Below, one piece after another: positions 45,039 to 52,839 of a stretch of 64,000 nt of DNA. The notes under the pieces are model-generated. The model ran no database searches and was not told the DNA's origin. It worked only from the letters and a program-made list of their open reading frames with translations. Made by a program: the position numbers and the translations under genes. Source of the stretch: Bradyrhizobium acaciae (lineage in GTDB: Bacteria; Pseudomonadota; Alphaproteobacteria; Rhizobiales; Xanthobacteraceae); NCBI RefSeq assembly GCF_020889785.1, contig NZ_JACMYK010000008.1:1-64000 (forward strand), given 5' to 3'. Position 1 is the first letter of the stretch; every line of letters starts with the position of its first letter.

Positions 45039-46193
45039 TCAGGAATGGGCGCCGACGGCCGATTTGTTATCCTGCTGCTTCGACCACGAGACGTAATAGG
45101 CGACGGCGGTCATCGCAGCGATACCGGCGATGCTGACGGCGACCTGCCTTGCCAGCGAGTATGGGCCGGTAATCAGGATCAGATGCGCGGCGAAGGAGAG
45201 GAACACGCCGGCGCAGAACACGGCCAGCCATTCTTCGCCGCATTTGACGACAGGCTGCAAGGCGCAAGACCGCAGGTATTCCCAGTCTCGCGGCACCAGC
45301 CAGGTGAAGAGGAATGTCAGGGTCAGGAAATGCAGGATGCGGTGAGGGGCAACATCTTCCCGATCGTTCTGCAGGAGCACGTCGCTCAGCCCGCTCGGCA
45401 CCATTTGGGCGAGTGCCGGAATCTCGCTGCTGGACACGATCGTCAGTGCGAACAGCAGGTACAGCAAGGCCGTGGCGCGCAGCGCGGGAATGGCCTGCAT
45501 CGCGCGGATCGCGGGAGCATAGCGCGTGCCGATGAGCGCGAGCCAGCCACCCATCACGAACAGCAATTGCCAGCAGAATGGATTAAGATACCAGGATCCG
45601 TACTGATCTGATGTCAGGTTCCAGTCGAGGAGGCGGGCGGTCGCGTAAAGCGCCACCGACGCGAGAAGCGTCGCATTCGGTACGTACAGCAGCCCGAATA
45701 CGACAACCGGCTGGAAGGCCATCAGGGCGATGATGAGTTGCAGCACGTCGAGATTGAGCGGCTTGGCTTGCAGGAACAAGCCGTAGATCAGGGTCCGGAC
45801 CGGGTGGTCGATGAAGCCCGTGATGTTGAATTCGCTGATGATCTCAGGTGCCGCCGTCCGCGCGGCGACATAGCTGATCAACTCGACATAGATCACGAAC
45901 AAAACGATATAGGCGGCATAGAGCTGCCATACGCGTTTGAAGATGCGGGTTGCAGCCACCACGAAGCCGCGTTCCAGCGCCATCCTGGCGTAGATGAGCG
46001 TCACCGCGTAGCCGCCGATGAAGACGAAAAGGTCGGTCGCGCCGCTGAAGCCGAAATTGCGCATCGTCAGCGCGCTGAGGAAATTGTGCGGAACGTGGTC
46101 GAGGAACAGAAACCAGTTCGCGATGCCAAGCAGCAGCGCGATCCTGAGATCGCCATCGGCTCGCGCGATCTCGGGATTTAATGTCGAAGTCAT
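45039..46193 (-). CDS. opgC: OpgC-type membrane acyltransferase
   Basis: A 384-residue polytopic protein of the OpgC family: RIALLLGIANWFLFLDHVPHNFLSALTMRNFGFSGATDLFVFIGGYAVTLIYAR is the family N-terminal signature. In relatives it adds succinyl groups to osmoregulated periplasmic glucans. No opgG/opgH/ndvB is adjacent, so it acts on glucan made elsewhere. Convergent with the GH3 gene. Confidence 0.93.
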   Translation of the reverse strand: MTSTLNPEIARADGDLRIALLLGIANWFLFLDHVPHNFLSALTMRNFGFSGATDLFVFIGGYAVTLIYARMALERGFVVAATRIFKRVWQLYAAYIVLFVIYVELISYVAARTAAPEIISEFNITGFIDHPVRTLIYGLFLQAKPLNLDVLQLIIALMAFQPVVVFGLLYVPNATLLASVALYATARLLDWNLTSDQYGSWYLNPFCWQLLFVMGGWLALIGTRYAPAIRAMQAIPALRATALLYLLFALTIVSSSEIPALAQMVPSGLSDVLLQNDREDVAPHRILHFLTLTFLFTWLVPRDWEYLRSCALQPVVKCGEEWLAVFCAGVFLSFAAHLILITGPYSLARQVAVSIAGIAAMTAVAYYVSWSKQQDNKSAVGAHS

Positions 46194-46358
46194 CTGAAGC
46201 TGAAAACTGCCGGCCCGAGAAAACGAAACGCCAATCTAAAGGGAACCCGCGCCCGGTCCGAATAGACTCTGCGTGAGCCCTATCTAGTCCGTTTCGGGTT
46301 CCGGCCAAGTGGCCGGTTCAAGAAAGATCACGTTTTCGCAATCGCCAATTGAGCGACC

Positions 46359-46664
46359 TCAGACCGGCTCGTGCTTGCGCAGATCGCGGGCGTGATCCAG
46401 CGTATTCGCCTGCAGATTGGTGCCGGTCAGGGGGATTTCCGGCAGGGCAGCCTCGGCGAGGATGTCGTCGGTGACATCCTCAACCGAGCGCTCGGCGACC
46501 TCGTGGATGAAGCTGATGTTGGTGTATTCCCCCGACGCAACGCGCGAGACGACCTCGCGCCGGGTCATTTCGGGATCGACGATCGCCTCGCGGCCACGGC
46601 GGCCATAGTCGATCATCACGACAAAATACTGCATTGCCTGACAGTTCGATGCGTTGACTTTCAT
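46359..46664 (-). CDS. Small conserved-looking protein of unknown function, repressor target
   Basis: Up to 101 residues, acidic C-terminal half (ERSVEDVTDDILAEAALPEI). No family recognised. Its promoter contains a perfect 15-bp operator of the neighbouring LexA-like repressor, so it is a predicted regulon member. The ATG at 46664 lies only about 6 nt below the -10 box and would be read from a near-leaderless mRNA; an internal ATG at 46634 (MQYFVVMIDYGRRG) with a weak agg upstream would give a 91-residue protein with a ~30-nt leader. Confidence 0.7.
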   Translation of the reverse strand: MKVNASNCQAMQYFVVMIDYGRRGREAIVDPEMTRREVVSRVASGEYTNISFIHEVAERSVEDVTDDILAEAALPEIPLTGTNLQANTLDHARDLRKHEPV

Positions 46665-46669
46665 AGGCC

Positions 46670-46698
46670 AGTATTTCCGATAATCGGAATTAAGTCAA
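46670..46698 (-). promoter_or_regulatory. Sigma-70-type promoter with embedded operator
   Basis: Reverse strand: -35 TTGACT (46693-46698), 17-nt spacer, -10 AATACT (46670-46675). The 15-bp palindromic operator occupies the spacer and touches the -10, so repressor binding would directly exclude RNA polymerase. Predicted transcription start coincides with the ATG at 46664. Confidence 0.65.
46675..46689. promoter_or_regulatory. Operator O1 (perfect palindrome) of the S24 repressor
   Basis: TTCCGATAATCGGAA: 7-bp arms around a single central base. It is the best match among four related sites near the repressor gene. Confidence 0.65.
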
Positions 46699-46705
46699 GA
46701 GAAAT

Positions 46706-46720
46706 TGCCGATAACCGGAA
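46706..46720. promoter_or_regulatory. Operator O2, 31 bp from O1
   Basis: TGCCGATAACCGGAA differs from O1 at two positions. The centre-to-centre distance of 31 bp (about three helical turns) puts both sites on the same DNA face, suiting cooperative dimers. Confidence 0.5.
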
Positions 46721-46797
46721 ATTTCGGCGTGGGGTGCTCTGACGATTCGGGCCGAAGGCATCCGAATCGGCCAGGCCGCCCCCCCGACGCAGCCCCG

Positions 46798-47436
46798 CTA
46801 TTTCTCGGACGACCGTCCGCCCTGTGACCGGCCAGATTTGCGGCCCTTCGCCGCCGTCTTGCCGCGCAGCCGTTCGATCTGACCGCGGGGCAGGGTGACG
46901 CAGATCTCGCCGATCCATTCGAGCTTTACGCCGTTGATCGGCTTGGCATTGAAGCTCTTGAGGTTGACGGTGCCGGAAGAACTGCCGCGTTCGATCGTCT
47001 TCAGATAGCGCTCGCCGCTCTTCAGCCGAACCGCGGCTTCCTCGCCGTAGAAGCTCGACAGCGGATACCGCTGCTCGCGGTACACCACGATGACATCGCC
47101 GTTCTCGTATTTCGGCAGCATCGAATCGCCCGAAACTTCGAAAGCGACGGTTTCCTCGGTCATCGGAAACGGAAGCTCGATCTCGCCGAGCCCCTCCGGC
47201 GGGACCTGCTCAAGCTCCGGCTGGATCGAGGCACCGGCGCCGACCCGGCCCACGATCGGCACCGAGTTCAGCTCCAGATATTCCATGATCGGGGCGATTT
47301 CCGATGCCTTGATCAACCGTATTCCCGACAGGATTTCGGACACCGCCCCGGCCCGAACCCCCATTGCGCGGGCAAGCCCGCCTTTGCTCTTCCCGGTCTT
47401 TTCCAGTGCCCGTTCGATCAGTGCCGCGTCTAGCAT
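46798..47436 (-). CDS. LexA/CI-like repressor (XRE helix-turn-helix + S24 peptidase)
   Basis: A 212-residue repressor. Residues ~5-45 form an XRE-type helix-turn-helix; 60-180 an S24 self-cleavage domain with catalytic Ser105 (GDSMLPKY) and Lys146 (YLKTI), and an Ala67-Gly68 scissile bond in GRVGAGAS, all in the spacing of LexA/CI. So it probably cleaves itself on RecA activation. The C-terminal ~30 residues are an unusual Lys/Arg/Ser-rich tail. aaagga lies 7 nt upstream of the ATG. Related operators flank this gene and its upstream region, so autoregulation is likely. It is not the main LexA, whose DNA-binding domain differs. Confidence 0.9.
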   Translation of the reverse strand: MLDAALIERALEKTGKSKGGLARAMGVRAGAVSEILSGIRLIKASEIAPIMEYLELNSVPIVGRVGAGASIQPELEQVPPEGLGEIELPFPMTEETVAFEVSGDSMLPKYENGDVIVVYREQRYPLSSFYGEEAAVRLKSGERYLKTIERGSSSGTVNLKSFNAKPINGVKLEWIGEICVTLPRGQIERLRGKTAAKGRKSGRSQGGRSSEK

Positions 47437-47472
47437 GTTTCGTCCTTTCCAAACCCCGATACATTACTACCG

Positions 47473-47487
47473 TTACGATTATCAGAA
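47473..47487. promoter_or_regulatory. Operator O3 upstream of the repressor gene
   Basis: TTACGATTATCAGAA matches O1 at 12 of 15 positions. It lies 37 bp upstream of the repressor start codon, downstream of a reverse-strand TTGATT (-35-like), consistent with autorepression. Confidence 0.5.
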
Positions 47488-47505
47488 ATCAAGCTTGACT
47501 TTTTC

Positions 47506-47520
47506 TTCGGAATATCGGAA
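47506..47520. promoter_or_regulatory. Operator O4 in the repressor/GcrA-like divergent region
   Basis: TTCGGAATATCGGAA matches O1 at 12 of 15 positions, with the right half-site intact. It follows a forward TTGACT (47495-47500), so it could control the GcrA-like gene; its centre is 33 bp from O3. Confidence 0.45.
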
Positions 47521-47563
47521 GGTATGCGAGGCGCCGGCGGAATGACAAAAATGGGAATTTGGA

Positions 47564-48124
47564 ATGGAAATGATGAACTGGCTGCCGGAGCATTCGGCTG
47601 CCTTGCAGGACCTGCGCGCCCGCGGCTTGTCCTATTCGGAAATCGCTGACGCGATCAACGCAACCTTCAATACGGCCTACACACGCAATGCGGCCCTCAG
47701 CCGGGCGCAGCGCATGGGTTTGGCGGGGCTCGACCGGTTCGAGCCGTCCCTGCCTGGGCACCTCGATCCACCCAGGCCGTCCGTGCCGGAGCTCCCGTGG
47801 ATCGGGCGGCTGCGGGAAGGGCAGGCCGAACTGAAGGCTGATCTGCTTCGCTGGCCAAAAAATTTCACTGAAATGGTGGAGATGCCGCAACTTCGTTGCG
47901 CTGCGGTCGCGCCGCGGCACCTTTCGCTGCACGATCTGAAACGCGGGGACTGCCGCTATCCCTATGGCGGGGATGTCGAAGGCGAGACCATGACCTTCTG
48001 TGGCCATCCATGTCGGTCGGGCTCGAGCTACTGCGCTCCGCATTTTGACTTGAGCAGGGATCCCGAGGCCTCGGCGAGGCCGGTCCTGAACGATGCCTGG
48101 CTTCAAGCCGTTGGGGCCAGCTGA
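47564..48124 (+). CDS. GcrA-like regulator paralogue
   Basis: A 186-residue protein with the GcrA architecture: an N-terminal helix-turn-helix (NWLPEHSAALQDLRARGLSYSEIADAIN ... YTRNAALSRAQRMGLAG) and a C-terminal cysteine module (CRYPYGG, FCGHPC, YCAPHF) like the sigma-70-contacting end of GcrA. True GcrA activates sigma-70 promoters at methylated GANTC sites in the cell cycle; this divergent copy may do so for a special regulon. The Met at residue 4 (ATG 47573) is the family-like start. Divergent from the S24 repressor. Confidence 0.8.
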   Translation: MEMMNWLPEHSAALQDLRARGLSYSEIADAINATFNTAYTRNAALSRAQRMGLAGLDRFEPSLPGHLDPPRPSVPELPWIGRLREGQAELKADLLRWPKNFTEMVEMPQLRCAAVAPRHLSLHDLKRGDCRYPYGGDVEGETMTFCGHPCRSGSSYCAPHFDLSRDPEASARPVLNDAWLQAVGAS

Positions 48125-48232
48125 GGCACGATCATCTCTCGATCGACGAGACTTCAGTCCGCAATCGCAATCGCAACCGCGACCGCGCGGAAGGTGCCGC
48201 GCGCTCATCATCAGACATTTTGGAGGTCACCA

Positions 48233-48808
48233 ATGCCGCGCCCAAAACGCCGGAAGCCGTACGATCCCGCTGGAATGCACGATCGACGCTCCCAGGATCT
48301 GCCCTTTAATGCCGAGGTGGCGACAGTCGCGGTCGACGATCCCCTTGCGCTCGAGTCGGGCGAGAAGATCGTTGCGTTCCGCTCGATACGTAACGATCCG
48401 CTCGGCCGGTTGCACGCGCACCGACAGATCGACGACACACAGTATCGCAGCGGTCGGGCCTTCCAGAACGACTGGGAGAAAGCCGAGCGTGGCCCTCGTG
48501 CGGTGGATACGACACGGGAATACGTCGATGGCGGTCAGCAACGTGAGGCGATCACCGAGGGGCAGCGCCAGGCGACCCTGCGCTTGAATCGCGCCGAGCA
48601 TGAGCTCGGTGCCGATGGTTCGACGCTGGTGCATGACGTCCTGATTCTCGGCATGACCATGGAGCAGGTTGGGCAGCGGCGCGGACTGCGCACGCAGCGC
48701 TGGCAGGACTATTTCGCGCGGCGTCTCAAGGAATGTCTGGATCGGTTGGCGCTGATGTACGGGCTTGCCACGGCGAACCGGGTTCCCGCGAAGGACCGGC
48801 AATGCTGA
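48233..48808 (+). CDS. DUF6456-like protein of unknown function
   Basis: A 191-residue protein: basic N-terminus (MPRPKRRKPYDP), then RNDPLGRLHAHRQIDDTQYRSGRAFQNDWEKA and a C-terminal helical part ending RLKECLDRLALMYGL. The pattern NDPLxxLxxxxxIxxxQYxxGxxxxxDxxxA resembles the DUF6456 domain of alphaproteobacteria, sometimes linked to helix-turn-helix proteins. ttggaggtcacc precedes ATG 48233. Follows the GcrA-like gene by about 110 bp in the same direction. Confidence 0.7.
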   Translation: MPRPKRRKPYDPAGMHDRRSQDLPFNAEVATVAVDDPLALESGEKIVAFRSIRNDPLGRLHAHRQIDDTQYRSGRAFQNDWEKAERGPRAVDTTREYVDGGQQREAITEGQRQATLRLNRAEHELGADGSTLVHDVLILGMTMEQVGQRRGLRTQRWQDYFARRLKECLDRLALMYGLATANRVPAKDRQC

Positions 48809-49174
48809 TCTGGAGTGATGTGCTCACGTGCCGGTTGCCGGGCAGGCATCCGGCACAGCTCGTCACATCGTATCACTGTGCTTTGCCTCACACTGAGCTC
48901 CATATCTGTCTGCAATGAGCGGTACGCCCGACCGTGTGTGTCGAAGGTGGTCGACAGCGGCGCGGACTCTCATGTAACTTCGCGCGCGTCGACGACCTGC
49001 CTGCATTCGAGCGCGGTGTGATTGCCTCTTGTGCGGGCGATGGTCTGGTACGTCCACAAGGGAGTTCGCAGCGGCTACCCCCGCCTATGTCTTATCCTGC
49101 ATCGCGAACATCACGAGTAACGTGGGTCGATGCCGGCGCGGAGTCCGATTAATTCACCCAAGGAGAAGCGACCG
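48809..49174. other. Gene-free stretch
   Basis: About 365 bp with no supported gene, repeat or hairpin. Only the promoter of the downstream GFA-like gene would be expected here; an aaggaga ribosome site precedes that gene. Confidence 0.5.
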
Positions 49175-49597
49175 ATGAATCACACTGGAAACTGCTTTTG
49201 TGGCGCCGTCGAACTCAAGGTTACGGGGGAGCCTGAGGCGATGGGCTACTGCCATTGCCGTTCGTGCCGTTCCTGGTCCGGCGGTCCGGTGAATGCGTTC
49301 AGCCTCTGGAAGCCCGAGGCGGTCGAGGTTACCAAGGGCGCCGGTCATATCGCGACATTCGAAAAGACCGCGATGAGCCAGCGCAAATATTGCACCAAAT
49401 GCGGCGGTCACCTGATGACCAATCACCCGACGCTCGGGCTTGTCGACGTGTTCACGGCAACAATCCCGACGCTGAAATTCAGCCCCGGCGTTCATGTCAA
49501 CTATTCCGAGGCGGTGCTCCCGATACGCGATGGTTTGCCGAAGCTGAAGGATTTCCCCGCCGAGTTCGGCGGCTCCGGCGAAGTGATCGCCGAATAG
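49175..49597 (+). CDS. GFA-domain (Mss4-like) zinc protein
   Basis: A 140-residue member of the glutathione-dependent formaldehyde-activating (CENP-V/GFA) family: GNCFCGAVEL, CHCRSCRSWSG and YCTKCGGHL supply the zinc cysteines. Shorter and distinct from the true Gfa at 5476-6039; many such paralogues have unknown substrates. aaggaga lies 7-8 nt before the ATG. Confidence 0.87.
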   Translation: MNHTGNCFCGAVELKVTGEPEAMGYCHCRSCRSWSGGPVNAFSLWKPEAVEVTKGAGHIATFEKTAMSQRKYCTKCGGHLMTNHPTLGLVDVFTATIPTLKFSPGVHVNYSEAVLPIRDGLPKLKDFPAEFGGSGEVIAE

Positions 49598-49620
49598 AGC
49601 GACTGCTCCCGATGGGGAAA

Positions 49621-49649
49621 GCGGGTAGCGACAGGGCGTCGCTACCCGC
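49621..49649 (+). terminator. Hairpin terminator after the GFA-domain gene
   Basis: Perfect 11-bp arms gcgggtagcga (49621-49631) and tcgctacccgc (49639-49649) with a 7-nt loop, 23 nt after the stop. The T-run is poor (ttctttc about 10 nt later). The rest of 49650-49912 shows nothing annotatable. Confidence 0.6.
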
Positions 49650-49912
49650 CGATGTACGTTCTTTCACCAACCGGACGCCTTGAAATATCCGTTGTCCAGC
49701 GTTTCCCTGACGTTCCGGTCGTCCGACCCGTGCCGGTGCTGCTGGCACCGCCGGATCCTCATGGTCGCTGACAGCCATGTCAGACGAAGGTCCCGCCCTG
49801 CAAAATCCGGGTTTGGTTTTGGTGATAGGCTTCCGCTAAAAGGCGAACTGTGCCGGTCTTACCAATGGCCGCGGTATTTCGCCTGACAAAATAACAGAGG
49901 AAGCGTCAGATC

Positions 49913-51172
49913 ATGACCAGACCAGAATTGCCGGAGCGCACGCCGCGCGGGGAGGGAGTTCCGACGGCGCTCGATGGCCTGCTGGTTGTCGATTTCACCC
50001 GCGTCGTTGCCGGCCCGGCCTGCACGCAAACGTTGGCCGACTTCGGGGCCGAGGTCATCAAGATCGAGAATCCCGACGGGGGTGACGACACGCGCGCCTA
50101 CGAGCACGCCGAAATCGGTGGGGAGAGCGCGGCGTATCTAAGCCTCAACCGCAACAAGCGCGGCATTGCGCTTGATTTCAACAATCCGGCCGCGCTCGAC
50201 GTTGCACGCGCGTTGATTGCCAAGGCCGACGTCGTAGTAGAGAATTTCTCCGGCGGCGTGATGAAGAAATTCGGTCTCGACTATGCGTCGGTGGCGCCAA
50301 CCAATCCGCGGCTGGTCTATTGCTCCATCTCGGCCTACGGCCGCAAAGGCGATTTCGCCCTACGACCAGGCTTCGACCCGATCACACAGGCTGAAAGCGG
50401 CTTCATGTCGCTCAACGGCTTTCCTGATGGCGAGCCGGTGCGCACCGGTCCGCCGATCGTGGACATGGCAACGGGCATGTCGGCCTGCAACGCCATCCTG
50501 CTGGCACTGATTGCGCGCGACCGGCTTGGTCGCGGCCAGCAGGTCGAGGTCGCGTTGATCGACACCGCCGTGTCGATGACCGGCTTCTACGGTATGGCCT
50601 ATCTCATCAACGGTAACAATCCCGGCCGTTTCGGCAACTCTCCGAACGGCTCGCCGACCGTCGGCGTCTACCGGGCGTCGGATGGTCCGCTTTACATGGC
50701 CTGCGCCAACGACCGGCTCTATCGCCGGCTCGTGACCGACGTATTGGAGCGCCCGGATCTCGTCACCGACCCCGAGTTTGCTCACCGCAAGAATCGTACC
50801 GCCAACAAGGAGAAGCTGCGCGCCATTATTGCCAGCGTGTTTGCGAGCGACACGCTCGAGAACTGGATGGCCAAGATGAAGAAGGCCAACATCCCGGTTG
50901 GCTACCTGCGCACGGTCGAGGAAGGATTCAACGCACCCGAGGTGCGCGATCGCGATCGCCTGAGCAACATCGCACATCCAACTGCCGGCTCGGTTCCGAA
51001 CATCGAGTCGCCGGTCAATATGAGCCTGACGCCGACGGTCGATCCCGTTGCGGCTCCGCTGCTCGGTCAGCACACACGCGATGTGTTGAGCAAGACGCTT
51101 GGCTACGACGATCGGCGCATCGCCGCATTGGCGGAGGCGGGCGCGTTCGGCAAAGCAGGGAATACCGGCTAG
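49913..51172 (+). CDS. Family III CoA-transferase (CaiB/BaiF), third copy
   Basis: A 419-residue class III CoA-transferase: LLVVDFTRVVAGPACTQTLADFGAEVIKIENPDGGDDTR, VVVENFSGGVMKKFGLDY, and nucleophile candidate Asp155 in GFDPITQA. Resembles formyl-CoA/succinyl-CoA-type transferases but the substrate is undecided. Stands alone, unlike the two copies in the 30-35 kb island. Confidence 0.92.
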   Translation: MTRPELPERTPRGEGVPTALDGLLVVDFTRVVAGPACTQTLADFGAEVIKIENPDGGDDTRAYEHAEIGGESAAYLSLNRNKRGIALDFNNPAALDVARALIAKADVVVENFSGGVMKKFGLDYASVAPTNPRLVYCSISAYGRKGDFALRPGFDPITQAESGFMSLNGFPDGEPVRTGPPIVDMATGMSACNAILLALIARDRLGRGQQVEVALIDTAVSMTGFYGMAYLINGNNPGRFGNSPNGSPTVGVYRASDGPLYMACANDRLYRRLVTDVLERPDLVTDPEFAHRKNRTANKEKLRAIIASVFASDTLENWMAKMKKANIPVGYLRTVEEGFNAPEVRDRDRLSNIAHPTAGSVPNIESPVNMSLTPTVDPVAAPLLGQHTRDVLSKTLGYDDRRIAALAEAGAFGKAGNTG

Positions 51173-51324
51173 CGCGGCCATCCTGCACCAAAGCCAGATA
51201 TTCGCGAAACCACCCCATAGCGGGCGAGAGGAAAGCCTCTCGCCTCGCCCGACGTCGTTCGGACGTCACAGGCCCCCGGCGCGTGCCGGCGGCGTACGAG
51301 CCGGAACCGGCCGGTTTAGGGAGC

Positions 51325-51510
51325 TCAGTTCGGCTTGCTGCGCAAGTTGTTCCTTGGCATACTTTCAACTTCTTCGGGCTCCGCCCGATCAATCTCGAGG
51401 CGTGCCATCCTGAGTATCAGGGTTGCCGTGGTGAGGCCGAGGCGTTCGGCCTCTTGCGCTGCGGTGTCGACCTTCTGGGCCAAGCCTTCACGTTTACCTG
51501 GGTATGCCAT
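51325..51510 (-). CDS. Small protein of unknown function
   Basis: 61 residues, MAYPGKREGLAQKVDTAAQEAERLGL then a helical ATLILRMARLEIDRAEPEE segment. Protein-like composition and gagga 7 nt upstream of the ATG support it. Start codon lies 25 bp from that of the divergent small gene at 51536, too close for separate conventional promoters. Confidence 0.55.
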   Translation of the reverse strand: MAYPGKREGLAQKVDTAAQEAERLGLTTATLILRMARLEIDRAEPEEVESMPRNNLRSKPN

Positions 51511-51535
51511 TCGTAATCCTCACTTAAGGTGCGAG

Positions 51536-51718
51536 ATGAAAAATCCCACATATGTTGCAGAGCTGCAGAAAAAGCTCGGAGCTCCATCGAGCGAAACACT
51601 GGAAAGCCTGCGACTGCTGAAGGCTTTCCTTCGACTTGCGCCCGACCAGCGTTCCGAGGTCATCGAGCTGGTCGAACGTTTGGCGGTTGACCCGCCGCGC
51701 GATCCTTCACTGTCCTGA
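51536..51718 (+). CDS. Small helical protein of unknown function
   Basis: 60 residues, MKNPTYVAELQKKLGAPSSETLESLRLLKAFLRLAPDQRSEVIELVERLA: two amphipathic helices, no membrane segment. taagg precedes the ATG. The longer frame from 51335 is antisense to the neighbouring small gene. May be a small regulatory or DNA-associated protein; function not recognised. Confidence 0.6.
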   Translation: MKNPTYVAELQKKLGAPSSETLESLRLLKAFLRLAPDQRSEVIELVERLAVDPPRDPSLS

Positions 51719-51741
51719 GGTGTTCGCGTTTTCCCTGGATG

Positions 51742-52062
51742 TCAGTTGTTCATCGCCCTCGCAGGCGGCTGCGTCGCGATCACGTAAATTGCGCCACCCT
51801 CGAGCGCTTCGGATTGATGCCGGGTTCCGGCAGGCAGCATGATGGTGTCGCCGGCGCCGACCACCCGCTCACCGCCGTCCCAGATGAAGTTCAGCCGGCC
51901 ACTGATGATCATCAGGATTTCATCGACCGGATGAGTATGGAAGTGATGCACCTTGCCGGCAGCATCATGCTGCAGCTCGACGGAGCCCTGGGCCGGGAGC
52001 AGGTTCAGGATCTCCCGGTCGATGGCAAATTCGGTCTTCGTGCTTGCGATGATCTGGGTCAT
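51742..52062 (-). CDS. Cupin-domain protein
   Basis: A 106-residue single cupin: HHFHTHPVDEILMIISG contains the motif-1 metal residues (H-x-H-x-x-x-x-E) and GDTIMLPAGTRHQSEALEGG motif 2 with its His. Metal-binding enzyme or isomerase/sensor is possible. Last gene of the four-gene reverse operon; start overlaps the YqcI/YcgG stop as atga. Confidence 0.88.
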   Translation of the reverse strand: MTQIIASTKTEFAIDREILNLLPAQGSVELQHDAAGKVHHFHTHPVDEILMIISGRLNFIWDGGERVVGAGDTIMLPAGTRHQSEALEGGAIYVIATQPPARAMNN

Positions 52063-52814
52063 GCTGCCTGTTCCTTGTTCGCGATAGCTGGCGTCTTGTT
52101 CTGCGCGAGCTTGGCGAAGGGGCAGCCACCGCTCGCGTTGTTGTCGTCATGCAGGAAATACTGCTTGTATTCGCGGCCCTCGGTTGCGCCGTAGCGGCCA
52201 AGGAGCGGAGAGGGGCTCGCGCTGTCATAAGGGATCAAACGCTTGCGCACCTCGGCGAACGCGGCAGCCGCCGCCTTTTCGGTTCCAAGTATCTTCTCGA
52301 ACACCCAGCGCGGCTGGAACGTGAGCATGAAGGCGCTGGAGCGGCGGCTCTGTCGCATCACATGCGCGGGGGTCGTGCAGACCACGAAGATCGGCTCGCC
52401 CGCAAACGAGAATTCCCACATCGGGTGGTCGATCTGCTCCGGAATCTCTGATGGCCAGGGGGTCTTGTCCAGGCGCGCGAGCTGGTCGAGCGTCAGCCAC
52501 ATCTTGCGATAATAGGCGTCGAGCGTCTGCACCGGGCGAGGCCGCGTGAAAACGATCAACGAGGTGTTGGGGCCGAACGAGCGGGCCTCCGACACATACT
52601 GTGCGAGTTGATCGCCGAGCACCGCGACGTCATACGGGTCGAGGAACAGGTAGCGGAGCTGATCCTGGCGATGCCCGGTCACCCCGAATACGCAAGGAAA
52701 CGGTCTTGCCTCGCTGCTCATCTGCGCTTCAAACTCGGAGAACATCACGCTTTGCCAGCTGCTGACCGGAAAGGTTGACGCAACTTCGCTTTTTCTCAAG
52801 AACAAGCGCTCCAT
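52059..52814 (-). CDS. YqcI/YcgG-family protein, possible haem-dependent oxygenase
   Basis: A 251-residue member of the YqcI/YcgG family. Numbered from ATG 52814: PFPCVFG (about 38-44), TPWP (118-121), WEFSFAGEPIFV (133-144), FQPRWVFE (166-173), YKQYFLHDD (216-224). From memory, characterised relatives such as GntA of the guanitoxin pathway are haem-dependent N-oxygenases of arginine; that needs checking. ATG 52814 has gggggtg upstream; ATG 52832 would add MSVGGV. Sits between an MFS exporter-type gene and a cupin gene. Confidence 0.82.
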   Translation of the reverse strand: MERLFLRKSEVASTFPVSSWQSVMFSEFEAQMSSEARPFPCVFGVTGHRQDQLRYLFLDPYDVAVLGDQLAQYVSEARSFGPNTSLIVFTRPRPVQTLDAYYRKMWLTLDQLARLDKTPWPSEIPEQIDHPMWEFSFAGEPIFVVCTTPAHVMRQSRRSSAFMLTFQPRWVFEKILGTEKAAAAAFAEVRKRLIPYDSASPSPLLGRYGATEGREYKQYFLHDDNNASGGCPFAKLAQNKTPAIANKEQAA

Positions 52815-52839
52815 AACACCCCCTACACTCATAACGACA

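Noticed and set aside
46359..48808. Prophage remnant explanation for the repressor region
   Set aside because: No integrase, structural, lysis or replication genes are visible around it, and the neighbours are GcrA-like and DUF6456-like chromosomal-type genes.
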